DNA of 64,000 bases from Desulfotalea sp. (GTDB lineage Bacteria > Desulfobacterota > Desulfobulbia > Desulfobulbales > Desulfocapsaceae), in contig NVXR01000033.1 of NCBI GenBank assembly GCA_002733995.1, forward strand, positions 62,001-126,000, in the 5' to 3' direction. The notes beneath the pieces are model-generated. The model was not told the DNA's origin and searched no databases. It saw only the letters and a list, made by a program, of their open reading frames with translations. A program made the translations under genes and the position numbers. Positions 9,283-17,454 of this stretch are shown one piece after another (the first letter of the stretch is position 1; every line of letters begins with the position of its first letter).

Positions 9283-9993
9283 TTAAGTGGGAAATGAATT
9301 GCGAATTAATGCGACCATTGTAGATAAATCATAAACCGGAAGATTGACAGCTTGACGGACAGCATTGGCAAAGGGAGGAAGATCTGTACATTCGAGCAAG
9401 ACTGCGCCTGCATCCAGATGCTTCAGTTTTGCGGCTACTGCCAATGAAACGACTTCCTTTTCCACCTTTTCTATTGAAAGAGGCTGGTCTGGAGAACGAC
9501 TGATTTTCCCCCATTCCGGCATTTCGTCCATACCAAAAATTTCAATTTCAGCCATATCGCTGACGCCAATTGCGCGGAAGTGTTCAGGCTTGAGATCTTT
9601 TTTTGAGGCCGTTATGACCAGTATTTTTTTTGAGCCGAGCGATGTGCGGATGAAAGGTATTTGCATCAGAGCCGATGTAAATACAGGAACACTAAGAGAA
9701 CGGGCAAGTTCACGCTGGAAAATAGCATTAAAGCCACAGCTTGTGATTATTGCTTTGACGCCCATAGCTATCATTTTTTCTGCCGCTTCTACCATGGGGG
9801 CTACGAGACTGCTTTCGGGAGAAATAAGAACTGATTGGTAGTTTGCGCCGGTGACTTTTTCAAAATGAACGGGGAACGGGTAGGTGGCTGGATTGGTACT
9901 ATTGCCTTTGAGGCTTTCGAGTTGTTCGAGGCCTTTAGGATTGCCTCCTTGTTCCCAGCAAAGAATTCCGAGAAATGGTTTAGAAGATGTCAT
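9283..9993 (-). CDS. Aspartate/glutamate/hydantoin racemase superfamily protein
   Basis: Cytoplasmic, cofactor-free racemase fold. The two expected catalytic cysteines are present: ITSCGFNA in the first half and LLECTDLPP in the second. The beginning GILCWEQGGNP and SALMQIPF fit the family. Length (236) is normal. AAGGAT precedes the ATG at 9993. It lies 25 bases upstream of the NhaC-type transporter, so the pair may take up and isomerise a substrate. The substrate cannot be read from sequence; Asp/Glu, hydantoin or maleate-type chemistry are all possible in this superfamily. Confidence 0.75.
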   Translation of the reverse strand: MTSSKPFLGILCWEQGGNPKGLEQLESLKGNSTNPATYPFPVHFEKVTGANYQSVLISPESSLVAPMVEAAEKMIAMGVKAIITSCGFNAIFQRELARSLSVPVFTSALMQIPFIRTSLGSKKILVITASKKDLKPEHFRAIGVSDMAEIEIFGMDEMPEWGKISRSPDQPLSIEKVEKEVVSLAVAAKLKHLDAGAVLLECTDLPPFANAVRQAVNLPVYDLSTMVALIRNSFPT

Positions 9994-10378
9994 TCAATAA
10001 TATCCTTCAAGATGGTCAAGGTTAAAAGATTGGATGCTCTAAGCTATGAGTCAAAATGGTTGATAATCACCAACACTAAAGATAGATATTATGATTCTTC
10101 GGGATTAAAGGTATTTGTCGTGGTCACTCATATCTAAAGGCTTAAGGGCGTAACTGGAGAAGCAAAAACATTGCGCAGAGTTGATTGTATCGCTACAGAA
10201 AAGTGGCATTTCTCCCACCCCTAGTTAACTGGAAGAGGTGGAAGATGAGAACCCAAACTAGAAAATTCTCCGTCTCAAGAAGTAGAGGTACGTTGCTGGA
10301 AAGGTTCTATATAGAAGCTAAAGTAACGTTGGAGCCTTTACAGCAAGAGTATGGTTGAGCCGGAGAGGAAAACCGATA
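9994..10378. other. Non-coding gap of 385 bases
   Basis: No credible gene on either strand. It must hold the promoter of the racemase-NhaC pair and the 3' region of the saccharopine-dehydrogenase-like gene. I see no strong hairpin and no member of the dispersed repeat family here. Confidence 0.5.
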
Positions 10379-11608
10379 TTATGGTGTAAGGTCGCCATCC
10401 CAATCGGTTATGGTTTCTGTGAACTGAATGCCTCGTTTACTTAACTCACCGAAGTAAAAGTCGAGGGGGACCTCCATGGGCATTGTTCTGCCTGGGGTCT
10501 TGATCTTTCCATCTAGAATCATCATGCTGCCAATCGCCATAGGGAAGCCGACGGTCTGCTGCATTGCGGAAAAACCCAAGGTGTGGTCATGAAAAACAAT
10601 GGCTTGCAATACTATTTGCTTAGGAGTGCCATTGATAAGCCCCCTGCCATCAACACGTAGAAGAGCTATATCGCTTTCATCGTCTTGGTAATAAAACTGT
10701 TTTTGATTGCCCAAAAGAGCGGCACAGAATTCGTCTGGGTGTACCTGCTGGTCACCAACCTGAATTGGGTCGCTAGATAAAAAGCCGCAACGAGCCATTC
10801 TTTCCCAAAAGGCGCCATGTCCGGCCCAGCGACAAATGTAGCGGCCCATACTTTTTACGGATTTCTCTATGCCAAAATGTTCCATATATTGGATGGAGTT
10901 GCCGTTGTAAAAACATTCAAGATTCTCATCTAAATCTTGGAGTTTTAGGGTATGGGTATTTTCAGTAGAGAACATTGAGTCGGCTGCAATCTCACGAATC
11001 TCTTTGTTGTCGAGGTACGTTGCTGGGCGTAAGTGCGAGCGAATAACTCCGATAACAGACCAGGTGAATTTGTAGCTCAAAGGGTTGTTTGCTGATTGTA
11101 ATTCTGGAAAACCTGCCCCATAAGAATGTAGAGCATGTACCTCATCGAACGAATTTACTATTTTTTGGCCCATTATGAGGTCGACGCCAGGATCCATGCC
11201 AAACTCTTCAAGGATAATGAGTCCCTTTTTCTTTGCATTTTGATCAAGTGACTCAAGTCTTTCTTTAAACCCAGGCTTATTTGCATAGGTCGGGTTATTG
11301 AGATAACTAGAAGTTATAGCGTGACAGTCATTCTCAATGGCGAGTTCAACCATTGGTAATGTTAAATGGGGAGGGAAAAACTCTATAACAAGAGTAGCGG
11401 GGATAAGAAGTTTACGGATCTCGTCGAGGTCAGCGCCATTGATGTGATACCCTTTAACCCTAGGATCTTTCTCTTTACTAAAATCATCAAGAAATCCATC
11501 ATAACAATCTACTACACTAAGTTCGTCAAATTCTCCAAAGTTGCAGAGATCATACACGCAAGCTTTTCCTTGCATTCCATAACCTAGTAGAACTATTTTT
11601 CGTTCCAT
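10379..11608 (-). CDS. Saccharopine dehydrogenase-like NAD(P)-dependent oxidoreductase
   Basis: Rossmann-fold enzyme of the saccharopine/carboxynorspermidine dehydrogenase group, joining or splitting an amino acid and a keto acid or aldehyde. The N-terminus KIVLLGYGMQGKACVYDL is the dinucleotide site; LEEFGMDPGVDLIMGQ is the family's mid-protein signature. Length (about 409) is normal. Start: GTG 11611 is followed by ATG 11608; AAGGAGG is eight bases before the ATG, so ATG is preferred. The gene is divergent from a GntR regulator, with two operator-like sites between them, and is probably its target. The real substrate is unknown. Confidence 0.75.
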   Translation of the reverse strand: MERKIVLLGYGMQGKACVYDLCNFGEFDELSVVDCYDGFLDDFSKEKDPRVKGYHINGADLDEIRKLLIPATLVIEFFPPHLTLPMVELAIENDCHAITSSYLNNPTYANKPGFKERLESLDQNAKKKGLIILEEFGMDPGVDLIMGQKIVNSFDEVHALHSYGAGFPELQSANNPLSYKFTWSVIGVIRSHLRPATYLDNKEIREIAADSMFSTENTHTLKLQDLDENLECFYNGNSIQYMEHFGIEKSVKSMGRYICRWAGHGAFWERMARCGFLSSDPIQVGDQQVHPDEFCAALLGNQKQFYYQDDESDIALLRVDGRGLINGTPKQIVLQAIVFHDHTLGFSAMQQTVGFPMAIGSMMILDGKIKTPGRTMPMEVPLDFYFGELSKRGIQFTETITDWDGDLTP

Positions 11609-11682
11609 CACTAAAGCCTCCTTGAGGTAGATTTTCTCTTAAGAAAGCGAAATAAACTTTCGCTATCCGCTTATGTTTATCC

Positions 11683-11724
11683 ATGCATATATGCATACAT
11701 AAAAGAATGGATGAATATATGCAA
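11683..11724. promoter_or_regulatory. Two operator-like sites, probably for the GntR regulator
   Basis: ATGCATATATGCAT (11683-11696) is a perfect palindrome, and ATGAATATATGCAAT (11710-11724) is a second, near-identical half-matched copy. Both lie in the AT-rich divergent region between the dehydrogenase-like gene and the GntR gene. The spacing of short inverted half-sites fits a GntR/FCD dimer. Binding itself is inference. Confidence 0.45.
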
Positions 11725-11897
11725 TAAAAAACAATAGGCTGATTTAAATTTAAAATTATCTTGAAAGAAGTTGTAAGTTACTGATATAACATTATGAGAT
11801 TGTAAAATAAGCTGCTTTTTTATTGGTTAAGTATATTTAAATAACTCTTTTTGACTGTTGGCTAACAGGCCGAGATTGTGGTAAAAAAAATTTCAAA

Positions 11898-12566
11898 ATG
11901 GATTGTATGGTTACCAAAGAAAAAAAAATGCCAAGCGAGGACCTCGCCTATGCCGGCATTCTCAAGCTGATTTATGAGCGAAAATTTTCTCCTGGTGATT
12001 TTCTTCAGGAAGAATATCTTTCCCATATTTTGGGTATGAGTAGGACCCCTATCAATCGGGCCTTGTCCAAGATGAACATCGAAGGTCTGTTAGAGCGGAA
12101 AAAGAAGAAAGGCTGCTTTATACCCGTGGTTACCTTAAGGGATGGTCGAAAGCTGTTTACTCTTAGGGCTATGATTGAAGGGCAAGTGGCATGGGAGGCA
12201 GCACAATCGTGTACCTCTCCTCTAATGGATAGGCTGTGTGAAATTAATAGGCAAGATCAAAAGGCTCTAAAAGATAGAGATGATGGCAGATATTATATGG
12301 CGAATCGTGATTTTCACTTTTTACTTGCAGAATCAGCCAACAATAGATACCTGGAACGGGTGAGTAAACAACTGTTTCATCAGGCGTCGATATATATATT
12401 TTTCTATGATTCTTTTTATACATCCACAAAAAAGAGCGCTATTTATACCCCAGAGCAACATGAGGTGATTCTTCAATGTATAAAAGATAGAAATGCTGAC
12501 GCCGCCAGGGTAGCAATGGAAGAACATATTATCCATACTATGAAGATGTTTGGTTCTGTAGATTAG
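11898..12566 (+). CDS. GntR-family regulator, FCD (FadR) subfamily
   Basis: DNA-binding transcription factor. Residues about 15-75 are the winged helix (DFLQEEYLSHILGMSRTPINRALS); the C-terminal FCD domain has the metal or ligand residues in NRDFHFLLAE, EQHEVI and EEHI. FCD regulators usually sense organic or amino acids, which suits the adjacent transporter, racemase and dehydrogenase-like genes. It is transcribed away from the dehydrogenase-like gene across 290 bases containing repeated ATGNATATATGCA sites. Several starts are possible (11898, 11907, 11928) and none has a good ribosome site. Confidence 0.85.
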   Translation: MDCMVTKEKKMPSEDLAYAGILKLIYERKFSPGDFLQEEYLSHILGMSRTPINRALSKMNIEGLLERKKKKGCFIPVVTLRDGRKLFTLRAMIEGQVAWEAAQSCTSPLMDRLCEINRQDQKALKDRDDGRYYMANRDFHFLLAESANNRYLERVSKQLFHQASIYIFFYDSFYTSTKKSAIYTPEQHEVILQCIKDRNADAARVAMEEHIIHTMKMFGSVD

Positions 12567-12682
12567 TTCGTAGCGAGTATTCTGAAGCGAAACAGCTTTT
12601 CTTTGAATAAATTTAGGTCGTTGTGCTGAGTAACAAATGAGCGTAAACGCTTACTGTTATCTGCAAAGGCTCCCCAAGTTGG

Positions 12683-12724
12683 AGGCGATGCATGCCAGTG
12701 ACATGTCACTGGCATGCATCGCCT
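12683..12724. repeat. Perfect 42-nt palindrome between convergent genes
   Basis: All 21 base pairs match about the centre at 12703/12704, reading AGGCGATGCATGCCAGTGAC into its exact complement with no central spacer. It sits between the ends of the GntR gene and the small minus-strand gene. No T-run follows. It could be a bidirectional transcription stop, a cruciform, or a protein site. Confidence 0.85.
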
Positions 12725-12800
12725 TATCTCATTGTAGTAGCCGCTGCAATATTATTCCAATTTTCGTTTGCCATGCCTGCTGGAGTGGTTCATGTCCTCA

Positions 12801-13190
12801 TTAACTGCGGAACGATGACTTATCAACCTTGCCAAGAAATATCTTGGTGCAGATGAGGACGTTTCGAGGTGTATCCCCTGCCTGTATGCGAAGTAATCCT
12901 TCCCTTATGATTACCTTTTTCAGTAATTCACGACCATTGGATTCGTTGTAATAGATGTCGGAGTCTAGAATGTCTTTGATGTTGGGCTCTTCGATGCGGT
13001 CGATAATGAGTTGAACCCCTAGATTTAAAAATGGATCTTTGATATCTGAGAGCTGGTTCTCTAGGGCGAGTAAGCCTTGTTTGGTGACAAGCTCAGAGAA
13101 ATATTTGAGTTGGAGTACCAGTTCGACAAGGGATTCCTGATCTTCACGACTGCATGATGCTTTTGCAGCTAGGGCTAAGTCTCGTATCAT
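12801..13190 (-). CDS. Small protein resembling the cytoplasmic loop of MotA
   Basis: A 129-residue soluble protein with no membrane helix. Its middle, KQGLLALENQLSDIKDPFLN followed by GVQLIIDRIE, closely follows the MotA cytoplasmic segment that contacts the flagellar rotor, but the four MotA helices are absent. The N-terminus has a helical, charged stretch. AAGGAAGG precedes the ATG. No motB or flagellar gene is in the window. It could be a stand-alone MotA-loop-like regulator or scaffold, or a chance resemblance of a helical repeat. Function not assigned. Confidence 0.55.
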   Translation of the reverse strand: MIRDLALAAKASCSREDQESLVELVLQLKYFSELVTKQGLLALENQLSDIKDPFLNLGVQLIIDRIEEPNIKDILDSDIYYNESNGRELLKKVIIREGLLRIQAGDTPRNVLICTKIFLGKVDKSSFRS

Positions 13191-13484
13191 ATCCTTCCTT
13201 TTTAAATATATATTTAAATTTTATATGCAGTTGTTGGTTTTCTACAGCATTTACAGATACAGTCATTGCATGATGATAGCGTAGAATACTTCACTGCGTC
13301 AAATTGAACCAATAATAATATTGCGTGGCGTAAATTCAGAACAGCAAAACACACAAAATTGTAACACTTGTCTATAGGTATATTACAAAAATGAATAAAA
13401 TCTACGAAGATTGTTGGTTGGTTAACCGATGGTATTGCTATTAAAACGTGGATTGTAACGGAATATTCGCTGGTTTTCTCAAAG

Positions 13485-13500
13485 TGGCATCGGACTTGTA
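13485..13500 (+). promoter_or_regulatory. Candidate sigma-54 promoter for amtB-glnB
   Basis: TGGCAT-N5-TTGTA matches the -24/-12 pattern with correct spacing; the -12 element has GT rather than GC. It lies about 83 bases before the amtB start, and NtrC/sigma-54 control of amtB-PII operons is well established. The remainder of 13191-13582 shows no gene. Confidence 0.45.
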
Positions 13501-13582
13501 TATGTAGTGTCAAGTAAGCGGTGTAGCTACTTTAAAAAACTTTGTTTTGCAGGTGAAGACATAACCTTAAAGGAGGAATACA

Positions 13583-14920
13583 GTGAACGATACAACGAGG
13601 CATCACATATTTTTGGGGGGCACTGCTTTTTTAGCCGTGTCCGTCGTTGCCGTACCAGCCCTGGCTGATGAGGCGAGCATTGGAGATACCGTAATCCAGC
13701 TCGCCTATTCTGTGGATACTTTTTATTTCTTGATGTCTGGTGCCCTTGTTATGTGGATGGCGGCAGGGTTTTCAATGCTTGAAGCAGGTCTTGTACGTAG
13801 TAAAAATACTGTAGAAATTTTAACGAAAAATGTGGCTTTATATTCTGTCGCTTGTCTCATGTACATGCTTGTTGGCTACAATATTATGTATGGGGATGCG
13901 TTAAACAGTATCATTCCGGGCCTGAGCTTTTTCTTGGGGGCTGATAATACGGTGGATGAGGTGTTAAAGAGTGGTGGGGAGACCTATTATTCAAATATGT
14001 CAGATTTTTTCTTTCAGGTTGTTTTTGTTGCAACCGCTATGTCTATTGTTTCGGGTGCTGTCGCAGAACGTATGAAGCTGTGGGCTTTTCTCGCCTTTGC
14101 CGTTGTTATGACCGGTTTTATTTATCCGGTACAGGGCTATTGGAAGTGGGGTGGAGGTTTTCTTGATGCCCTTGGTTTTCTCGACTTTGCAGGATCAGGT
14201 GTTGTACATCTCTGTGGTGCTTCTGCAGCTCTTGCGGGTGTGCTTTTGCTGGGCGCACGATCGGGTAAGTATTCAAAAGGTAGAATCAAGGCTATTCCAG
14301 GCTCTAACCTTCCACTTGCAACTCTGGGCACCTTCATTCTTTGGCTCGGATGGTTTGGGTTTAACGGTGGTTCTGAATTGAAAATCAGTAATGTCGTAGA
14401 GGCAAATGCGGTATCTATGGTTTTCGTAAACACGAATACTGCCGCAGCTGGAGGGCTCGTGGCTGCTCTTCTGCTTTCTCAGTTTTGGTTTGGTAAGGCT
14501 GATTTGACTATGATACTTAACGGTGCTCTGGCGGGGCTTGTAGCAATAACAGCAGAACCTTTAACTCCCAGTCCTTTAGTCGCAACCTTTGTTGGAGCAG
14601 TTGCCGGATTACTGGTTGTCGTAGCAATTATTAGCCTCGATAAACTGAAAATTGATGATCCGGTTGGGGCCATATCAGTGCATGGTGTGTGTGGTACCTG
14701 GGGTTTGCTTGCTGTTGCTTTTACCAATCCGGAAGGCTCATTGGTTGCACAGTTGACAGGTATTGCAGTGATCTTCTCCTGGGTCTTTGGCACAAGCTTT
14801 GTGGTATGGATGATATTAAAAATGGTTATCGGTATTAGAGTGACCGAAGAAGAAGAACTTGAAGGAGTTGATGTTGCTGAATGTGGTCTTGCTGCGTATC
14901 CGGAATTTACAAAAGATTGA
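13583..14920 (+). CDS. amtB: Ammonium transporter AmtB
   Basis: Trimeric inner-membrane channel that brings in ammonium. An N-terminal signal sequence (LAVSVVAVPALADE) is followed by eleven helices. The twin pore histidines are seen in VVHLCGASAAL and ISVHGVCGTWG, and the Phe gate region and FNGGSELK are conserved. The C-terminal tail after the last helix carries the segment that docks PII. Start is a GTG with AAAGGAGG upstream. The PII gene follows 15 bases downstream, the classic nitrogen-stress pair in which PII plugs the channel when ammonium is plentiful. Confidence 0.95.
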   Translation: MNDTTRHHIFLGGTAFLAVSVVAVPALADEASIGDTVIQLAYSVDTFYFLMSGALVMWMAAGFSMLEAGLVRSKNTVEILTKNVALYSVACLMYMLVGYNIMYGDALNSIIPGLSFFLGADNTVDEVLKSGGETYYSNMSDFFFQVVFVATAMSIVSGAVAERMKLWAFLAFAVVMTGFIYPVQGYWKWGGGFLDALGFLDFAGSGVVHLCGASAALAGVLLLGARSGKYSKGRIKAIPGSNLPLATLGTFILWLGWFGFNGGSELKISNVVEANAVSMVFVNTNTAAAGGLVAALLLSQFWFGKADLTMILNGALAGLVAITAEPLTPSPLVATFVGAVAGLLVVVAIISLDKLKIDDPVGAISVHGVCGTWGLLAVAFTNPEGSLVAQLTGIAVIFSWVFGTSFVVWMILKMVIGIRVTEEEELEGVDVAECGLAAYPEFTKD

Positions 14921-14923
14921 TAG

Positions 14924-15274
<351 letters not shown>

Positions 15275-15458
15275 CATACCTCACCCCTGAACAGAGCAAA
15301 AAATGTGAATCCGGTAACGCCTGAGCAGCTAAATTTCAGATAAGAGATATTACTCCTAAAGTTTGTGCGGATTTTTGGTAAGTATTTGGGAATATAAAAT
15401 TTCTTTTGTCATGCTACTAACTCGTTGTACTGGAACGCCTTTTACAGTGTTGGCCAAA

Positions 15459-15504
15459 GAAAACCTCTAGCGCATGTCCCATGCACTAGAGGTTTTTTTA
15501 TAAT
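15459..15504 (+). terminator. Rho-independent terminator of amtB-glnB
   Basis: AACCTCTAG pairs with CTAGAGGTT, with inner GCAT/ATGC pairs, and a run of seven T follows. It lies about 190 bases after glnB. A textbook terminator. Confidence 0.85.
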
Positions 15505-15515
15505 TATTCTACTAC

Positions 15516-15534
15516 GCTAATGATAATTATTCTT
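15516..15534 (+). promoter_or_regulatory. Fur-box-like site over the cyd promoter
   Basis: The 19 bases GCTAATGATAATTATTCTT match 15 of 19 positions of the classic Fur consensus (GATAATGATAATCATTATC). The site overlaps a TTGACA -35 box at 15533-15538, so bound Fur would block this promoter. TATTTT at about 18 bases beyond TTGACA may be the -10. It leads into the DUF4492-cydAB genes. Confidence 0.5.
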
Positions 15535-15675
15535 GACAAGAGGCGTCGACTTTAAGTATTTTAATCAATTATTTGGCTAGATAATGCCAGAATCTGTACT
15601 TTGCGGGTCAGAGCTGTATAATAATTGAAGAATGAATACTCTGGCCTAAAACTCATCCGGACAAGGACAGTATTC

Positions 15676-15903
15676 ATGATGGTGAATTATCCGTTACGTG
15701 TCTATCGGTTTTATGCTGACGGCTTTAGACGAATGACCGTTGGTAAAACGCTGTGGAAAATTATTTTGATAAAACTGTTTGTGATGTTTGCTGTATTGAA
15801 AATATTCTTTTTCCCCAATTATTTAAAAACTAATTTTTCGACTGATCAACAAAGGGCCGACCATGTCATCGAACAGCTGACTCGCTCGGTGAAAAACAAT
15901 TAA
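15676..15903 (+). CDS. DUF4492 protein ahead of cydAB
   Basis: A 76-residue one-helix membrane protein. The core YRFYADGFRRMTVGKTLWK and the following hydrophobic segment IILIKLFVMFAVLKIFFFP match DUF4492, found just before cydA in Bacteroidetes and epsilonproteobacteria. The frame is open to a TTG at 15625, but the family begins at MVNYPLRVYRFY, so I start at ATG 15676 (or 15679), with AAGGAC upstream. Two bases of stop-to-next-frame spacing link it to cydA. It is probably an assembly or accessory part of cytochrome bd; its exact role is not known. Confidence 0.75.
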   Translation: MMVNYPLRVYRFYADGFRRMTVGKTLWKIILIKLFVMFAVLKIFFFPNYLKTNFSTDQQRADHVIEQLTRSVKNN

Positions 15904-15920
15904 TTATGGAGGATGTTGTA

Positions 15921-17453
15921 ATGGGTGAAATAGATCTAGGCACAGTGAACTGGGCAAGGGCGCAGTTTACTTTGACCGTGATGTATCACTGGCTGTTTGT
16001 TCCAATCACATTAGGGTTGTCGGTACTGTGTGCATTTTTTGAAACGATTTATGTGCGCACGGGAAAACAGGAGTGGAAAAATCTAACAAAGTTCTGGATG
16101 ACTCTGTTCGGTATCAATTTTGCAATTGGTGTTGCGACTGGAATTATCATCGAATTTGAATTTGGAACCAACTGGTCCAACTATTCCTGGATGGTTGGTG
16201 ATATCTTTGGTGCTCCCCTAGCGATTGAAGGGATTGCTGCTTTTTTCTTGGAAACAACGTTTTTCGCGATCATGTTTTTTGGTTGGGAGCGGGCTTCAAA
16301 GGGATTTCATCTGTTTTCTACCTGGATGGTTGCCATCGGCTCAAGCCTTTCTGCGCTGTGGATATTGATAGCCAATGGTTGGATGCAACTTCCTGTCGGG
16401 ATGGTGTTTAATCCTGATTCGGCACGATTTGAGATGCAAAATTTCTGGGAGATTGTTTTTTCTCCTGTCGCAGTTGCAAAGTTCACCCATACCACTACCT
16501 CAAGTTTCGTTGTGGGCTCTTGTTTTGTTATTGCTGTGTCTTCTTGGTATCTCCTCAAGGGACGCCATGTGGAAATGGCTAAAAAATCCATTGCTGTAGC
16601 TTCTGTCTTCGGCTTGCTTGCGGGTATTGCAACTGCGGTGACCGGTGATGAGTCTGCTTTTGCCAATGGTCGTTATCAGCCCATGAAAATGGCGGCTTAT
16701 GAGGGACTGTATGAGGGCTCAAATGGTGCTGATATTGTCGCTCTTGGTCTTCTGACAAGCGGTAAGCGGTTGGGTGATGGACAGGAGCCTTTTGCATTTG
16801 AAATAACAATTCCTAAGGGCTTGTCTCTTATGGCCAAACGTGAATTGAATGCTTTTGTTCCTGGAATTAAAGATATTGTTTATGGAAATGAGGCGGAAGG
16901 TATCATGCCCACCGCTGATAAAATTGCCCAAGGGAAAATAGCAATTGCTGCTCTTGCTGCGTATAAAGCGGCGGACAAGGCGGGCGATGACACGGCAAAA
17001 GCTGCTGCTCTTGAACGTTTTACCGCCAATCAGGCGTATATGGGCTTTGGTTATCTGGACAGTCCTGAAGAGATTGTTCCACCGGTTGCTACTGTCTATT
17101 ACTCATTCCATTATATGGTATATGCGGGATCCGCTATCCTTCTGTTGATGTTGCTGTTAATACGCTCTACTCTGAAGGGTACTCTTGCCGATCAAAAAGT
17201 GTTGCAGGTCTTTGGTGTGATGTCCTTTTTTCTGATGTTACTTTCATCCGAATTTGGTTGGGTTGTTGCCGAAGTCGGACGTCAGCCATGGGCCATTCAG
17301 GATATGCTGCCGGTGAAAATGGCAACCACAAACATTGCCTCGGGCCATGTCACTGCAACCTTCTTCATTTTTCTCATACTTTTTACGGCTTTGTTGATTG
17401 CAGAGATAAAGATTATGCTCAAACAAATCCAAATTGGTCCGGAGGGCGTCTAA
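15921..17453 (+). CDS. cydA: Cytochrome bd quinol oxidase subunit I
   Basis: Haem-bearing subunit of the oxygen-reducing quinol oxidase in the inner membrane. Haem ligands are visible: YHWLFVPITLG near residue 23 (b595 axial His) and FTHTTTSSFVVG; GRQPW lies near the end. The quinol loop is of the short type. About nine helices. The true start is ATG 15921 (MGEIDLG) eight bases after GGAGG; the upstream ATG at 15906 is part of that ribosome site. In an anaerobe this high-affinity oxidase mainly removes oxygen. cydB follows directly. Confidence 0.95.
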   Translation: MGEIDLGTVNWARAQFTLTVMYHWLFVPITLGLSVLCAFFETIYVRTGKQEWKNLTKFWMTLFGINFAIGVATGIIIEFEFGTNWSNYSWMVGDIFGAPLAIEGIAAFFLETTFFAIMFFGWERASKGFHLFSTWMVAIGSSLSALWILIANGWMQLPVGMVFNPDSARFEMQNFWEIVFSPVAVAKFTHTTTSSFVVGSCFVIAVSSWYLLKGRHVEMAKKSIAVASVFGLLAGIATAVTGDESAFANGRYQPMKMAAYEGLYEGSNGADIVALGLLTSGKRLGDGQEPFAFEITIPKGLSLMAKRELNAFVPGIKDIVYGNEAEGIMPTADKIAQGKIAIAALAAYKAADKAGDDTAKAAALERFTANQAYMGFGYLDSPEEIVPPVATVYYSFHYMVYAGSAILLLMLLLIRSTLKGTLADQKVLQVFGVMSFFLMLLSSEFGWVVAEVGRQPWAIQDMLPVKMATTNIASGHVTATFFIFLILFTALLIAEIKIMLKQIQIGPEGV

Positions 17454-17454
17454 C

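Noticed and set aside
15311..15325. GTAACGCCTGAGCAG as another repeat end
   Set aside because: No partner end lies at about 107 bases on either side, and internal blocks are absent.
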